Shown here: positions 1 through 5,728 of the stretch, piece after piece
How the letters are laid out: each line of letters starts with the position of its first letter
How positions within the stretch are numbered: position 1 is the first letter of the stretch
Origin: JBLHLB01 sp047618505
Lineage (GTDB): Bacteria; Planctomycetota; UBA1135; GCA-002686595
Direction: 5' to 3'
DNA: 9,393 bases
Assembly: GCA_047618505.1 (NCBI GenBank)
Contig: JBLHLB010000148.1
Location: 1 to 9,393 of the forward strand
Notes under the pieces: generated by a model
Told to the model about the DNA's origin: nothing
The model's database searches: none
Seen by the model: only the letters and a program-made list of their open reading frames with translations
Translations under genes and position numbers: made by a program

Positions 1-18
1 GGGAATCCAAAGCTTCAT
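1..18 (-). CDS. Possible start of a further gene downstream of serB (partial, 6 codons)
   Basis: On the minus strand an ATG at 18-16 follows the serB stop after a 4-nt gap and reads M-K-L-W-I-P before the window ends. Such tight spacing is typical of operon members, so this may be the first codons of another gene in the serA-serB unit. Six codons cannot identify a product or even show that the frame is coding. No Shine-Dalgarno sequence is visible, but that holds for the other genes here too. It could equally be a chance ATG. Confidence 0.22.
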
Positions 19-22
19 AGGA

Positions 23-760
23 TCAATTGTCGCCGTCGGCGAGCCAAGTTCTGTGGGTGTGGTCGGTGCGGAGTTGTTCGAGTTCTGCCGCAGAGAATAG
101 CAACGGTGCTAGGGCGTGAAAGTTAGGAACGTCGCAGTGCACAAGCGCGCGGGAGGAAACGGCCTCCCGTCGTTCCACACCGCCGTAGGCGATGAAGCGT
201 TGGGCTAGGTGCGCGGCCTCTAAATCCGTCGCGCCGTCGCCGACGAAGGCCATCTGCCCCAGGGCGGATTCGCGCAGCATTCGACCGAGGACTTCGATCT
301 TGCCACCGCCGCGAGCCAAGGGCGAACTGCGATCATAGTCCAGGTAATGGCCTGCACTGTCAAAGGACAGGTCGACCGCTTCGATGTCCTTTGCATCGAT
401 GCCAAGCCATGCGCCGAACTGAAGCACGGGGGGAAGCAGGCCACCGGAAACGATGACAACCCGTTTGCCAAGGAGCTGCAGCGCTTGAACCAGGGAGCGT
501 GCATTCGGGAGGGCACACTCGATATAGAGGTCACCCACACGCCCCATATCGGCGGATGTCGGCTGGGCGATATCTAGTCGGCGACCATAGACCTCCTCCA
601 GGGGAACCGTTCCCGCCATGGCTGCGGCGGTCAGTTCAGCCAGCTCCTCATTCTCACCGACCAGTGCTTCGATTCCCTCCATCGCGGAGAGAGTCGAATC
701 ACAGTCAAAAATGACTGTGTCAAAGGGCGGCTCGCTATCCGTCAGATCCTGGTGCGGCAT
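23..760 (-). CDS. serB: Phosphoserine phosphatase, HAD superfamily, PSPH type
   Basis: This cytosolic HAD phosphatase should hydrolyse O-phospho-L-serine to L-serine, the last step of the phosphorylated serine pathway. All HAD motifs are visible in the 245 residues. Motif I is FDCDST, with the nucleophile D19 and acid/base D21. Motif II is VSGG (S105). The motif III lysine is K154 in a GGGK segment. Motif IV is GDGATD (D175, D179) for Mg2+. The cap segment between motifs I and II (EGIEAL, AMAGTVPLEE, RLDIAQP) resembles human and plant PSPH more than E. coli SerB, and there is no N-terminal ACT-like extension. It starts 17 nt after the serA stop, so it is probably co-transcribed and partly dependent on serA translation; the only SD-like element is a weak GGAC. 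The ATG at 760 is the natural start because motif I begins at residue 18. Another HAD-IB phosphatase is possible, but pairing with serA makes SerB strongly preferred. Confidence 0.9.
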   Translation of the reverse strand: MPHQDLTDSEPPFDTVIFDCDSTLSAMEGIEALVGENEELAELTAAAMAGTVPLEEVYGRRLDIAQPTSADMGRVGDLYIECALPNARSLVQALQLLGKRVVIVSGGLLPPVLQFGAWLGIDAKDIEAVDLSFDSAGHYLDYDRSSPLARGGGKIEVLGRMLRESALGQMAFVGDGATDLEAAHLAQRFIAYGGVERREAVSSRALVHCDVPNFHALAPLLFSAAELEQLRTDHTHRTWLADGDN

Positions 761-777
761 ATGTCCGGTCCGACGAA

Positions 778-2382
778 TCAGAAGTTGACGACGCTGAGGG
801 ATGCCACGGCATCGTTCTTGCGCAGTAGTTCCAACACTGCCTCACTCGGCATTAGATCCAGGGTGAGGAGGCCCATGGAGCGCCCGCTTCCGTCCTCTAG
901 GGGAGCAAGCTCCAAGCGTTGGATGTTGATGCCCTCGTTCCCAAGGGTGCCGCAGATCTCAGCCAAAACTCCGGGGCGGTCGATGTGCTTCAAGATCAGG
1001 ACTACGCCGCGCAAGGGCAGGTCGAGATCGACACCGTCCACGTGAACAATTCGCGGTTCGTGCGCGAATACCGTTCCTACCAGATCAGTGCTTGGACCGC
1101 CGGCTTCCTCAACGGCGCTGATAGCGATTTCACCATGGGTGTATTTGGCACCGCTCTTCGTTGTTTCCAGGACCAAAACGCCGCGTTCCTCGGCCAAGGT
1201 CGGAGCGTTGACCGAATTGACACCGCCGACTCCTAGGGCCTTCTCCAGGACTCCGGTCAAGAGGGCCAGTCGAAAGTGCTCCAGCCCGTGGCGCCCGACG
1301 TCTCCGCGCACAGTCAGTTCAAGCTTGCGTGGTAAGCCGCCCATGCGCTGGGTAATCATGCTGCCCATCTTCTGCGCCAGCAGCAGGAAAGGGGCCAGCT
1401 CCGCCATGGCATCGGAAGGGATGGTGGGGGCGTTGATTGCGTTTTGTGCCACGCCCTCTAGGAGGAAGGTCGAGATTTGCTCGGCCACATCCAGGGCTAC
1501 GCGTAGCTGCGCTTCGGTCGAGGATGCGCCCAGGTGCGGGGTCACGATCACGTCCTCGCGCTGCAAGAGCGGGTGGTCCGCGGGCGGCGGTTCCTCGTTG
1601 AAGACGTCGAAGGCTGCGCCCGCAAGACGACCATCGGTAAGGGCATCTAGGACGGCCTCCTCATTCACGACGCCGCCGCGGGCGGCGTTGATCAGGCGGG
1701 CACCCGGCTTGACCAGCTTGAGCTGCTCCCAGGAGATCATGTTGCGGGTAGAGTCGGTCAACGGCACGTGCAAGGTGATGAAGTCCGCGCGCCCCATCAA
1801 TTCCGGTAGGTCAACCAGTTCCACCCCGGGTACGGGCGATCCTTTGCTGGGGTCGAGGTAGGGGTCGAAGGCCACGACCTTGAGCCCGACGCCCTTACCG
1901 CGTTCCGCGACCAAGCGACCGATGCGCCCAAATCCGATCACGCCAAGCGTTTTGCCAGTGACCTCGGTACCCATCAGGCCCTTCTTCTTCCAGTTGCCCG
2001 CATGGGCCCGCTGGTTGGCCTGGGGTACGTGGCGCGCCATGGAGAAGAGCAGGGCGATGGCCAGCTCGGCAGTTGTCGTGGCATTTCCAAGGGGCGTGTT
2101 CATCACGATCACGCCCCGCTTGGTCGCCTCCGCCAAGTCGATGTTGTCGATACCGATTCCGGCGCGACCAACAACCTTCAGGTGGGGAGCGGCGGCAAGA
2201 ACTTCCGCGGTGACCTTGGTGGCCGAACGCACCACCAGGGCGTCTATCTCGGCCACGGCCTCGAGGAGCTTTTCGCCCTTCAGTCCCGTTCGTACTACCG
2301 GTTCTAGTCCACGGCGTCGGAAGACCTCTAGGGCGGCCGGATCCAACTCGTCAGCGATCAAGATGCGAGGTGAGCTTTCCAT
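778..2382 (-). CDS. serA: D-3-phosphoglycerate dehydrogenase
   Basis: Oxidises 3-phosphoglycerate to 3-phosphohydroxypyruvate with NAD+, the first step of serine biosynthesis. The 534-aa protein has the long SerA architecture. The split substrate-binding domain covers about 5-100 and 290-320. The Rossmann domain (about 100-290) has GFGRIG at 150-155, the catalytic Arg R235 (NAARGG), an acid E264 (NEEP) and the catalytic His H283 (TPHLGASSTEAQ). An intervening ASB-type domain spans about 325-455, and a C-terminal ACT domain about 458-534 (ILKHIDRPGVLAEICGTLGNEGINI) is the usual site of serine feedback inhibition. The frame stays open upstream to 2607, but that part overlaps ruvA and does not look like SerA. 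The ATG at 2382 gives MESSPRILIADELDP, the usual SerA N-terminus. The 151-nt gap to ruvA could hold a promoter, but I see no convincing -35/-10 pair. serB follows after 17 nt. Confidence 0.96.
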   Translation of the reverse strand: MESSPRILIADELDPAALEVFRRRGLEPVVRTGLKGEKLLEAVAEIDALVVRSATKVTAEVLAAAPHLKVVGRAGIGIDNIDLAEATKRGVIVMNTPLGNATTTAELAIALLFSMARHVPQANQRAHAGNWKKKGLMGTEVTGKTLGVIGFGRIGRLVAERGKGVGLKVVAFDPYLDPSKGSPVPGVELVDLPELMGRADFITLHVPLTDSTRNMISWEQLKLVKPGARLINAARGGVVNEEAVLDALTDGRLAGAAFDVFNEEPPPADHPLLQREDVIVTPHLGASSTEAQLRVALDVAEQISTFLLEGVAQNAINAPTIPSDAMAELAPFLLLAQKMGSMITQRMGGLPRKLELTVRGDVGRHGLEHFRLALLTGVLEKALGVGGVNSVNAPTLAEERGVLVLETTKSGAKYTHGEIAISAVEEAGGPSTDLVGTVFAHEPRIVHVDGVDLDLPLRGVVLILKHIDRPGVLAEICGTLGNEGINIQRLELAPLEDGSGRSMGLLTLDLMPSEAVLELLRKNDAVASLSVVNF

Positions 2383-2533
2383 CTTCGGGATCTTGCCGGG
2401 CTCACGTAGGAAAGCTCGCGCGATCGGGGAAACAATTTTGACATCCGGTGGAATCGCCGAATAAGGCTGCCAACGGCTACTTCCCGCGAGGCCCTCGTCC
2501 CAGGTTCGTCTGGGCCCAAATCTCAGGACCGTC

Positions 2534-3133
2534 TTACTGACGAAGCGCCGTGCGCAAGAGTGCTTCCAGGTCTTCATTGCCGACAGTCTTGGTCGCGCGC
2601 TCCACACTCTTGCGGGCTTCCTTGTCCGAGTAGCCGATCGAAATCAGGGCCTGGACGGCGTCCTCGACAGCTCCGTCGACGGGGGGCGGCGTGGGGCTGA
2701 TGACGCCCTCCGCTCCGATACTCAGGGCCAGTCGCGGCGCCCGATCTCGCAGGTCCAGGAGGATCTGTTCAGCGGTTTTCTTGCCGACGCCCTTTACCCG
2801 CTGGAGGGGCTTCGGATCCTGGGCGCCGATGGCCTGCAGGAGTTCTTCTGCCGTTAGGCCCGAGAGCACTCCGAGGGCCATGGACGGCCCGACACCACGG
2901 ACCTTTAGGAGCAGACGAAACAGCTCCCGCACCGCCGGCGTTGGAAAGGCGTAGAGCAGCTGCGCATCTTCGCGCACCACCAGGTGCGTCCACACCTTGA
3001 GTCGCTCCGCACCGGCCGCAATCTCAAAGCGTGCGTTCAGCGGCACGGCCAGGTCGAACCCGACACCACCGACGTCGAGGACGAGCTGGGTCGGCCCACG
3101 TTGAGCCACGGTGCCTTCGAGGTATTCGTACAT
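2534..3133 (-). CDS. ruvA: Holliday junction branch migration complex subunit RuvA
   Basis: RuvA tetramers bind four-way DNA junctions and load the RuvB motor during recombinational repair. The protein is 199 aa, close to the usual length of about 200. An N-terminal OB-fold domain (1-63) starts with the family-typical MYEYLEGTV and contains the VGGVGFDL strand. Two helix-hairpin-helix motifs follow, at about 74-93 (KVRGVGPSMALGVLSGL) and 110-130 (RVKGVGKKTAEQILLDL). After a Pro-rich linker (about 144-153), the C-terminal RuvB-binding three-helix domain covers about 154-199 (AVQALISIGYSDKEA). ruvB and ruvC are not next to it. The ATG lies immediately downstream of the terminator of the preceding gene, with no Shine-Dalgarno sequence (TTTTTCTTC precedes it). 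Expression therefore needs read-through or an unrecognised promoter. It is followed by serA after 151 nt, an unusual functional pairing. Confidence 0.96.
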   Translation of the reverse strand: MYEYLEGTVAQRGPTQLVLDVGGVGFDLAVPLNARFEIAAGAERLKVWTHLVVREDAQLLYAFPTPAVRELFRLLLKVRGVGPSMALGVLSGLTAEELLQAIGAQDPKPLQRVKGVGKKTAEQILLDLRDRAPRLALSIGAEGVISPTPPPVDGAVEDAVQALISIGYSDKEARKSVERATKTVGNEDLEALLRTALRQ

Positions 3134-3137
3134 GAAG

Positions 3138-3181
3138 AAAAATCGGCGTGCCCACCGTTGTGAAAACGGTGCGCACGCCGA
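3138..3181 (-). terminator. Intrinsic terminator of the TPR/alpha-CTD gene
   Basis: A long inverted repeat fills most of the gap between the alpha-CTD gene and ruvA. CGGCGTGC (3144-3151) pairs with GCACGCCG (3173-3180), extended by a T-A pair at 3143/3181. After one C/C mismatch, CACCGTT (3153-3159) pairs with AACGGTG (3165-3171), leaving a 5-nt loop. Read on the minus strand, the hairpin is followed directly by TTTTT (3142-3138), then CTTC. This is the arrangement of a rho-independent terminator for the gene ending at 3193. The plus-strand side has A-rich rather than T-rich flanking sequence at the equivalent place, so it looks directional. Confidence 0.82.
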
Positions 3182-3192
3182 GTCAGCGAGAC

Positions 3193-4908
3193 CTATTCGC
3201 CGTTCAGCTTGAGGGTCAGTTCACCCAGCTTGTTGCGTAGCTCCTGCAGGGACGTCTGTCCGAAGTTCGGCATACCCAGCAGCTCCTCGGCGGAGTGCTT
3301 GGTCACGTCGCCAACGGTAAGGCAACCCAAAGACTCGACCGTTCGTCGAGCGCGGATAGAAAGTTGCAGCTCGAGAATCGGCTTGTTCATCACGTCGCCG
3401 CGATCACCGGAGCTCATTCGACGGGCGTGGGCTTCGATGGAAGCCACAGCCTCGTCACGGGGCATTCCAAGGCGCAGTCCCTTGGAGTGCAAGATCTCCT
3501 TTATTTCGTGTAGGGAGGTCTCGCCAAAATTCTTGTAGGACAACAATTCTTGCTCGGTGCGCTGGACCAGATCTCCAAGGGCAAGTATCTGCATCTTGTT
3601 GAGGCAGTTGCGGGCACGCACGGAAAGCTCGAAGTCGGTGATGGGGATGCGCAGGATCTGATTGAGTCGATCCTCCTTCTTCTCCATGTCCTCGTCGTAG
3701 TACATCTCCATGGCAGCGCGTGCGTCGGAGAGATACAGGCGAGCCTGCGTGTCCGTCCCATCGTTCTGATGAACGATGTCGTAGCAGGCAGCGGCATTGG
3801 AGTCGCGACCATGATCCTCGTAGAGCACACCCAAGTTCATCAGGGTGGAACGCTCGACGGGGGGCATGTCCATCAGTTCCTCGTAGAGGGCGATGGCGCG
3901 ATCGTCAACTCCGGTCCGTTCGGCCAAGTGGGCAAAGCGCGAAATCAGCACGCGATCGGCGGGACCGGCTTCATACCCCTTTTCAAAGGAGTTCAGGGCC
4001 GCTTCCCAGTCACGACGAACTTCGGCGGCGCGGCCAGCGATGTAATAGCCTTCACTGGTCTCGGCGAAGTTGCCAGGCGCCTGTGCCACTGCACCGGCGA
4101 TCTCGTCGGCAAGAGCCTCGATGTCCTCGGGATCTTTTGAAAGGGCGCCCTCGAGGCGTGCCTCAAGCATGGCCGCGCGCGGGCGAGGCTCGTCCGGGTA
4201 GGACTTGGAAAGACGCTCAAAGATCGCGACGGCGGCGTTCCATTGGCCCAGGGAGCCAAGTGCCTTGCCGCGGGTGAAGGCGGCGGTGTCGTCTTGCTCG
4301 TGGGATTGCAGCTCCTTAGCGGCCTGCTCGTACTCCGCGAGAACCCACCAACCAAGGGCGCGGCGGCGACCTTCCTCTCCGGCACTGTCCAGTTCGCCGA
4401 GGGAGGTTTCGAAACGATCGCGGGTGCGCTTGGATGCGAACACTAGGGTGCGTGCTTCCTCAAGGCCGGTGAAGCCTAGGGGCTCCAACTCCATGATGTT
4501 GAAGTGAACCTCCGGCGGGGGCGGCGGCAACTCCTCTTCCTCCAAGTCGTCGTCATCGTCCGACCCACCGTAGGAGACGAAGTCAGAGTCGCCCATGTCG
4601 TCCTCTGATGCGAACGATCCAGTCGGGGCGACGTCAGCTAGAACGGCGTCACCGGTGTAGGGGGCAGTGGGGGCAGTGGGTGCGGACTCAGGTGCAGACT
4701 CGATGGGCGGGGTCGGCATCATCTGGTCTGACGAACCTGTCGACAGCTCTCCGTCGTGGACGTCAGCTGACAGTCCAGGGCTAGCCTGCTCTTCACCTGT
4801 CAGTGAAGATTCCTTGGGAGTGATCACGGGACCAGCTTCGGAGTTACTGCCATCGGTGGCAGTGGTCGTCAAGGAGGGGTCCGCGGGATCGGCGGCTTCG
4901 GCGGTCAT
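3193..4908 (-). CDS. TPR-repeat protein with two tandem RNA polymerase alpha-CTD domains
   Basis: This 571-aa protein is not RpoA, because the alpha N-terminal dimerisation domain is absent. Residues 1-135 are low-complexity (Ala/Pro/Ser/Thr, then an acidic DDDDD/EEEE tract at 117-126 and PPPPP), so probably disordered. About 180-405 is helical with TPR-like units around 184-200, 207-240, 285-318, 319-350 and 354-386 (for example GKALGSLGQWNAAVAIFERL). CTD1 (about 417-482) closely matches E. coli alpha-CTD, including GDLVQRTE and the SLHEIKEIL helix. It keeps equivalents of D259/E261 (D425, E427), R265 (R431), N268 (N434), C269 (C435), G296 (G462) and S299 (S465), but K298 is T464. CTD2 (about 508-571) keeps R519, G550 and S553 but has R522 for N268 and T523 for C269. 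There is no signal peptide, so it is presumably cytosolic. A regulator touching promoter DNA or RNA polymerase is inferred, not shown. The gene has its own promoter and terminator. The domain calls are secure; the role is unknown. Confidence 0.9.
   Translation of the reverse strand: MTAEAADPADPSLTTTATDGSNSEAGPVITPKESSLTGEEQASPGLSADVHDGELSTGSSDQMMPTPPIESAPESAPTAPTAPYTGDAVLADVAPTGSFASEDDMGDSDFVSYGGSDDDDDLEEEELPPPPPEVHFNIMELEPLGFTGLEEARTLVFASKRTRDRFETSLGELDSAGEEGRRRALGWWVLAEYEQAAKELQSHEQDDTAAFTRGKALGSLGQWNAAVAIFERLSKSYPDEPRPRAAMLEARLEGALSKDPEDIEALADEIAGAVAQAPGNFAETSEGYYIAGRAAEVRRDWEAALNSFEKGYEAGPADRVLISRFAHLAERTGVDDRAIALYEELMDMPPVERSTLMNLGVLYEDHGRDSNAAACYDIVHQNDGTDTQARLYLSDARAAMEMYYDEDMEKKEDRLNQILRIPITDFELSVRARNCLNKMQILALGDLVQRTEQELLSYKNFGETSLHEIKEILHSKGLRLGMPRDEAVASIEAHARRMSSGDRGDVMNKPILELQLSIRARRTVESLGCLTVGDVTKHSAEELLGMPNFGQTSLQELRNKLGELTLKLNGE
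4660..4677. repeat. Two tandem copies of a 9-bp unit in the Ala/Pro/Thr-rich coding region
   Basis: GGGGGCAGT occurs twice in a row (plus-strand reading) inside the disordered N-terminal coding region of the alpha-CTD gene, where it encodes part of the repetitive SAPESAPTAPTAP segment (about residues 71-83). The 9-bp period keeps the frame. It is a likely site of slippage-driven length variation. Confidence 0.6.
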
Positions 4909-4958
4909 CGGTTTGATAAAGAGAAGGGAGTGTCGAGCGAGTTCGGATCCACGCGCAT
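4905..4958 (-). CDS. Possible 17-codon upstream ORF overlapping the alpha-CTD gene start
   Basis: In the leader of the alpha-CTD gene an ATG at 4958 opens the frame MRVDPNSLDTPFSLSNR and ends at a TGA (4907-4905) that overlaps the main ATG as ATGA, the classic geometry for translational coupling. A small inverted repeat, CCCGA-GTGT-TCGGG (4960-4973), sits just upstream. There is no Shine-Dalgarno sequence and no recognisable peptide family. An ORF this short could easily occur by chance, so the overlap geometry is the only reason to record it. Confidence 0.25.
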   Translation of the reverse strand: MRVDPNSLDTPFSLSNR

Positions 4959-5064
4959 ACCCGAGTGTTCGGGAACGGCGGAAACCGTGAAAGTTGCGGT
5001 CGGGGAAGTCTGGGCTAGGAAAAACTGCTGGGCCTGGAGAATCTGTGCCCCGACGCTTGGGCTG

Positions 5065-5087
5065 CCCGCGGAGTCCAGCTCCGCAGG
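5065..5087 (-). other. Hairpin near the 5' end of the alpha-CTD gene leader
   Basis: On the minus strand CCTGCGGAG and CTCCGCGGG pair over 9 positions (one G-U wobble) around a CTGGA loop. The structure would start about 5-7 nt after the predicted transcription start of the promoter at 5100-5128. Near-5'-terminal hairpins can protect transcripts from decay. That role is an inference; no U-tract follows, so it is not a terminator. Confidence 0.5.
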
Positions 5088-5099
5088 TTCAACCGGAAA

Positions 5100-5128
5100 A
5101 TAATAGTGGACGGGCGTGGCGGGGTCAA
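5100..5128 (-). promoter_or_regulatory. Sigma70-type promoter for the TPR/alpha-CTD gene
   Basis: Reading the minus strand, TTGACC (5128-5123) matches the -35 consensus at 5 of 6 positions. TATTAT (5105-5100) matches the -10 consensus at 5 of 6. The spacer is exactly 17 bp. Transcription should start near 5093, giving a leader of about 185 nt before the ATG at 4908. This is by far the best promoter match I found in the window. Confidence 0.72.
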
Positions 5129-5176
5129 ACCGTGGGCGAGGGCACGCCTCGGGCCTGGGCCGTTGGCGCGAGATCC

Positions 5177-5198
5177 CCTGGGCCTAAAGGGGCCCGGG
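5177..5198 (+). other. GC-rich hairpin upstream of the HIT gene
   Basis: CCTGGGCC (5177-5184) pairs with GGCCCGGG (5191-5198), 8 positions with one G-U wobble, around a TAAAGG loop. The 3' arm overlaps AGGGGCCC (5188-5195), which can instead pair with GGGCCCT (5218-5224) with one bulged G, so two structures compete. The second is followed by ATTCTTTT, giving it a weak terminator-like look, but no plus-strand gene ends upstream. It could be an attenuator-like element or simply GC-rich sequence. Confidence 0.35.
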
Positions 5199-5282
5199 AC
5201 TTTGGATCCAGACCCCAGGGCCCTATTCTTTTGGGGGAAGCGGATAACGCTGCGACCGGCCCCTGAACCCTCAGAATTCCAC

Positions 5283-5633
5283 GTGCACGACCCCAGCTGC
5301 CTTTTTTGCAAGATCGTCGCCGGCGAGATCCCGGCCACCGTCGTCCGCGAGGACGAGGTAACCCTGGCCTTCCGGGACATTTCCCCACAGGCTCCGACTC
5401 ATGTCCTGGTCATTCCTAAAATTCACGTTGCCAGCCTCTGGACACTAGAAGATCCGGAGGTCGCGGGTGCCTGCCTGCATGCGGCTGCGGACGTGGCTCG
5501 CCAGGAGGGACTCGGCTCCGGTTGGCGTCTGATCGCCAACACTGGCGTGCACGGCGGACAGGAGGTGGCGCATCTGCACCTGCACGTACTCGGCGGCCGA
5601 CCCCTCGGCCCCATGTTGACTTCCTCTGTCTGA
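5283..5633 (+). CDS. HIT-family purine nucleotide-binding hydrolase (HinT-like)
   Basis: A 116-aa histidine-triad protein of the HinT branch. Members of this family hydrolyse nucleoside phosphoramidates or adenylylated substrates such as AMP-lysine; the natural substrate is usually unclear. The N-terminal CLFCKIVAGEIPA segment (C6, C9) is typical and may bind zinc in related proteins. RDISPQAPTHVLVIPK (about 31-46) is the conserved core strand region. The triad is H97-L-H99-L-H101 within GQEVAHLHLHVLGGRPLGPM, with H99 as the likely nucleophile. The frame is open from 5106, but the upstream part is low-complexity and overlaps the opposite promoter. GTG at 5283 gives (V)HDPSCLFC, the normal HinT N-terminus, and no ATG is available there. 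No Shine-Dalgarno sequence is visible. The gene heads the plus-strand block, 95 nt before murA. The family is certain; the exact function is not. Confidence 0.93.
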   Translation: MHDPSCLFCKIVAGEIPATVVREDEVTLAFRDISPQAPTHVLVIPKIHVASLWTLEDPEVAGACLHAAADVARQEGLGSGWRLIANTGVHGGQEVAHLHLHVLGGRPLGPMLTSSV

Positions 5634-5728
5634 ACTCGCGGAGTTGACGGTCCCCGTGCCCGAAACTCGACAGCACCAGCATCTGATCTATTGCCTCTCC
5701 AGGCTTCCCCACACCCGGATTACTCACC

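Larger units (their letters stand above)
4909..5282. other. Divergent intergenic region between the alpha-CTD gene and the HIT gene
   Basis: This 374-bp stretch separates the two oppositely transcribed blocks. It contains the minus-strand promoter (5100-5128), a minus-strand leader of about 185 nt with a hairpin at 5065-5087 and a possible uORF, and, on the HIT side, very GC-rich sequence with overlapping GGGCCC palindromes (5177-5223). A frame open from GTG 5106 into the HIT gene crosses it. Its translation (Arg/Gly/Pro-rich, low complexity) does not look like protein, and it overlaps the promoter on the other strand. I see no recognisable RNA family here. Confidence 0.7.

Noticed and set aside
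1088..1861. 257-codon plus-strand open frame opposite serA.
   Set aside because: Arg/Ser-rich translation without family features, entirely inside serA; a typical shadow frame of GC-rich coding DNA.
2383..2607. In-frame 75-codon upstream extension of serA (alternative start at 2607).
   Set aside because: It overlaps the 3' end of ruvA, its sequence shows no SerA similarity, and the ATG at 2382 gives the standard SerA N-terminus and length.
3193..4908. Annotation of this gene as RNA polymerase alpha subunit (rpoA).
   Set aside because: Only the C-terminal domain is present, twice, behind TPR-like repeats; the alpha-NTD needed for RNA polymerase assembly is missing.
5201..5229. Possible plus-strand promoter for the HIT gene: TTTGGA, 17 bp, TATTCT.
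   Set aside because: Only about 3/6 and 4/6 matches in a GC-rich region; too weak to list as a promoter.
5106..5282. In-frame 59-codon upstream extension of the HIT gene from GTG 5106.
   Set aside because: The translation is Arg/Gly/Pro-rich low complexity, it directly abuts and overlaps the minus-strand promoter, and HinT proteins normally begin just before the CLFCK motif.
5633..5645. AACTC-GCG-GAGTT inverted repeat at the HIT stop as a terminator.
   Set aside because: Only 5 bp, a 3-nt loop and no U-tract.
5644..5672. TTGACG -35-like box just after the HIT stop as a murA promoter.
   Set aside because: At 16-18 bp spacing the -10 position has TCGACA or similar, a poor match.
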